From NCBI GenBank assembly GCA_003450555.1, contig DMFQ01000072.1, positions 16,737 to 26,027 on the forward strand: DNA of 9,291 bases, given 5' to 3'. The stretch is from Ktedonobacter sp. (lineage in GTDB: Bacteria; Chloroflexota; Ktedonobacteria; Ktedonobacterales; Ktedonobacteraceae). The position numbers and the translations under genes were made by a program. The notes under the pieces are model-generated. The model saw only the letters and a list, made by a program, of their open reading frames with translations, did not search any database and was not told where the DNA came from. Shown one piece after another: positions 7,808-9,291 of the stretch (positions within the stretch are counted from its first letter, which is position 1; each line of letters starts with the position of its first letter).

Positions 7808-8092
7808 GGGCAATGAAGGAACGAGTAGATCACCATATCTTGCCAAAGAGAGCCTGGGGTTGGTGTAACCAGGTCAAGATCGTGAAGCGAAAATCATTCC
7901 CGAGCCGCTAGCCGAAACAACGAAGTAGACCTAGCCGGGGCCTTCCCGTTATCACGAAGGGCTGTACGAATCCTCACAACTGAGGAGTTACAGCGAAACC
8001 AAGTGGGCCATATCCATTTCGTTATGGGACTATGGCTAATGAGGGTGGTACCGCGGGAGTTCCTCTCGTCCCTATCTATGTTGGGCGAGAGG
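7808..8092 (+). promoter_or_regulatory. T-box riboswitch with isoleucine (AUC) specifier
   Basis: This leader binds tRNA-Ile and tests its charging. Stem I has a base helix GGG/AATGA (7808-7816) with TCATT/CCC (7894-7901), a loop-E pair AGTA (7824-7827) with GAA (7884-7886), CTTG (7839-7842) with CAAG (7875-7878), and CCTGG (7853-7857) with CCAGG (7869-7873). The apical loop GGTGTAA (7862-7868) fits the conserved GGUGNRA. The specifier on the 3' side is ATC (7879-7881), followed by G. Two further hairpins are GCTGTA/TACAGC (7961-7994, inner CCTCA/TGAGG) and GCCATA/TATGGC (8007-8036, inner CCAT/ATGG); the second sits where Stem III is expected. The T-box AGGGTGGTACCGCG is at 8042-8055, where TGGT (8046-8049) would pair with the tRNA ACCA end. 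AGGG can pair with CCCT (8070-8073) as antiterminator, excluding the terminator. The Stem II pseudoknot region (about 7902-7940) is not resolved by eye. Confidence 0.95.
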
Positions 8093-8101
8093 ATTTTTAT
8101 T
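8062..8101 (+). terminator. Intrinsic terminator of the T-box switch
   Basis: CCTCTCG (8062-8068) pairs with CGAGAGG (8086-8092). Across a bulged T, CCC (8070-8072) pairs with GGG (8083-8085). ATTTTTATT follows. The 5' arm shares 8070-8073 with the antiterminator, so the two structures exclude each other, as expected for transcriptional attenuation by charged tRNA-Ile. Confidence 0.92.
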
Positions 8102-8123
8102 GAGCCAGAAGAGAGCGTCGATC

Positions 8124-8846
8124 ATGATGAAAACAAAATTGCTCTACCACGAGAATAGTTTTACCTTCGAATGCAGTGCTAAAGTTGTCGCCGTTGAGGG
8201 AGACGAGGTGGCTCTGGATGCCACGGTATTCTACCCGGGTGGAGGCGGCCAGATGGCGGATCATGGCACTATCTCATGGGATAATTATCAGATTCAAGCC
8301 AATGTAATTGCAATGAATAAGCGGGACGACATTGTCTGGCATACACTCAGCTGCACGCCCCCACCCATCGGTACAGAGGTTGTCGGGACCATTGACTGGG
8401 ATTTTCGCTACAAAATGATGCGAACCCATACTGCTCTACACATTCTCTGCGGCACTATCTGGAGTGAATTTGGCGTACAGGTGACAGGAGGCCAGATGTA
8501 TCCTGACCGGGCGCGCATGGATTTTGCCATGGAAAACCTGAATAAAGAGCGCATTGCCTACATTGAGCAGAAAATCAATGAAGCGGTGCAGGCAGACTAC
8601 CCGATCAAAGTGTATAAGTTGCCAAGAGAAAAGGCCTTCGAAATACCCGACCTGATACGTACTAAAATTAATCTGCTCCCACCAGAAATCGAGGAAATAC
8701 GCATCGTTGAAATCGTCGGGCTTGACCTACAAGCAGATGGCGGGACGCATGTCAACCATACCAAAGAGGTGGGTCGCATCAGAATTACAAAGACTGAAAA
8801 TAAAGGGAAGATTAATAAGCGTTTAGAGATTATGTTGACCGAGTAG
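8124..8846 (+). CDS. alaX: AlaX-type alanyl-tRNA editing hydrolase
   Basis: This 240-aa protein is a free-standing homologue of the alanyl-tRNA synthetase editing domain, a family that removes wrongly attached Ser or Gly from tRNA-Ala. The N-terminal beta-barrel part has FYPGGGGQMADHG (about 36-48). The editing core has RTHTALHIL with His102 and His106, and DLQADGGTHVNHTKEVG with His209. The C-terminal KTENKGKINKRLEI matches the family ending. The size fits the medium-length AlaX class without the C-Ala domain. The position usually taken by a zinc-ligand Cys in CGGTH is Asp205, so the metal site differs from that of AlaRS. The start is placed at ATG 8124, with AGAGAG 8 nt upstream; ATG 8127 is equally possible, while TTG 8100 lies in the terminator T-tract. 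It follows the Ile T-box and precedes ileS by 68 nt, so both are probably induced when tRNA-Ile is uncharged. Confidence 0.9.
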   Translation: MMKTKLLYHENSFTFECSAKVVAVEGDEVALDATVFYPGGGGQMADHGTISWDNYQIQANVIAMNKRDDIVWHTLSCTPPPIGTEVVGTIDWDFRYKMMRTHTALHILCGTIWSEFGVQVTGGQMYPDRARMDFAMENLNKERIAYIEQKINEAVQADYPIKVYKLPREKAFEIPDLIRTKINLLPPEIEEIRIVEIVGLDLQADGGTHVNHTKEVGRIRITKTENKGKINKRLEIMLTE

Positions 8847-8914
8847 AAACAACGAGATCATGGCAAGTAACAAGACGAGCTCGCAGGCGCTCATTTAGAG
8901 CAGAGGAGGCAGAA
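8847..8914 (+). other. alaX-ileS spacer
   Basis: This 68-nt gap ends in AGAGGAGG (8902-8909), the SD for ileS. It holds a weak hairpin possibility (GAGC 8877-8880 with GCTC about 8 nt later) and a 12-codon ATG frame (8860-8898) with no SD. I see no terminator or promoter, so co-transcription with alaX is expected. Confidence 0.5.
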
Positions 8915-9291
8915 GTGTCAGTGAAATCAAATGTGTTCCGTACAGTGACGGCAGCAGACCGCGTTGACTATCCGGCGCTAGAATCAACCATTCAGAAGTG
9001 GTGGGATGACCAAGGCGTACTACAGATGTACCTGCAGCGCAATGAGCACAGCGATAAACAATTTTCGTTCCTCGATGGTCCCATCACCGCGAACAATGCG
9101 ATGGGTGTACACCATGCCTGGGGACGAACCTATAAGGATATATATCAGCGACTAAAAACTATGCAGGGTTATCAGCAGCGCTACCAAAATGGTTTCGACT
9201 GCCAGGGGTTATGGGTTGAGGTTGAAGTCGAGAAGGACCTTGGATTGAAGAGCAAACTTGATATCGAAGCTTACGGCATCGACGAGTTTGT
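8915..9291 (+). CDS. ileS: Isoleucyl-tRNA synthetase, N-terminal part (3' end outside window)
   Basis: The frame is open from a GTG at 8915 to the window end (125 complete codons). It encodes the start of a class I synthetase of the Ile/Val/Leu group: an N-terminal segment with TIQKWWDDQGV (about 25-35), then FLDGPITANNAMGVHHAWGRTYKD (about 52-75) and KTMQGYQQRYQNGFDCQGLWVEVEVEKDLGL (about 81-111). Class I enzymes normally have HIGH in the second block; here the aligned residues are GVHH (64-67), and I recall the ITANN...GVHHAWGRT form from a divergent IleRS clade. The amino-acid assignment rests mainly on the upstream T-box with its AUC specifier. The start has an excellent SD (AGAGGAGG, 5 nt spacing); a second GTG at 8921 is possible at 11 nt. 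The editing domain, KMSKS and zinc regions lie outside the window. Confidence 0.85.
   Translation, partial: MSVKSNVFRTVTAADRVDYPALESTIQKWWDDQGVLQMYLQRNEHSDKQFSFLDGPITANNAMGVHHAWGRTYKDIYQRLKTMQGYQQRYQNGFDCQGLWVEVEVEKDLGLKSKLDIEAYGIDEF

Noticed and set aside
7829..7831. ATC on the 5' side of Stem I as specifier
   Set aside because: The specifier codon must be on the 3' strand of Stem I, after the apical loop; the ATC at 7879-7881 sits there with the GAA of loop E following. Both would read Ile anyway.
8100..8123. TTG at 8100 as the alaX start
   Set aside because: It lies in the T-tract of the T-box terminator with no SD; ATG 8124 follows an AGAGAG and matches the family N-terminus.
8597..8779. 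Minus-strand frame inside alaX
   Set aside because: It is antisense to the editing-domain motifs and has no independent support.
8860..8898. 12-codon frame between alaX and ileS as a leader peptide
   Set aside because: No SD, no run of regulatory codons, and control is already explained by the T-box.

Overview
The window looks like chromosomal DNA from a Chloroflexota bacterium, most likely a ktedonobacterium. This is inference from gene content, because there is no 16S or other marker. The pointers are a soluble kinase with a zinc ribbon and an FHA domain, a DUF6391 protein, an unusual class I synthetase with a GVHH signature, and a T-box leader. No mobile element, CRISPR array, tRNA or rRNA is visible. 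Coding density is high and the genes are tightly packed.

Minus strand, about 7.63 kb down to 1. First comes a 2-oxoglutarate dehydrogenase operon: sucA (E1, 4809-7628) and sucB (E2, 3494-4819), which overlap by 11 nt. The E3 gene is not in the window. After a 184-nt gap holding a good sigma70-type promoter (3355-3383) comes a compact four-gene run: a Ser/Thr kinase with zinc ribbon and FHA domain (1837-3309), a DUF6391 protein (1267-1806), a two-domain rhodanese-like sulfurtransferase (371-1243), and the 5' part of an aminoglycoside-phosphotransferase-fold protein (1-368, running off the window). Gaps inside this run are 30, 23 and 2 nt, so one transcript is likely.

Plus strand, about 7.7 kb to the end. 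A leader of roughly 390 nt contains a complete T-box riboswitch. It has Stem I with a GGTGTAA apical loop, an AUC (Ile) specifier, the T-box sequence AGGGTGGTACCGCG, and a competing intrinsic terminator. It precedes an AlaX-type tRNA-editing protein (8124-8846) and the 5' part of an isoleucyl-tRNA synthetase (8915 to the window end). Uncharged tRNA-Ile should therefore switch on both genes. This gives an unusual pairing of an alanine-editing-family hydrolase with an isoleucine-responsive switch.

The most interesting ideas are three. First, the kinase joins in one chain the domain types of the actinobacterial PknG (kinase plus rubredoxin-like zinc site) and GarA/OdhI (FHA) proteins that control 2-oxoglutarate dehydrogenase, and it sits directly downstream of the genes for that enzyme. 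Second, AlaX is placed under isoleucine control. Third, IleRS departs from the canonical HIGH motif. All starts given here were chosen from ribosome-binding sites, and several are shorter than the longest open frame.
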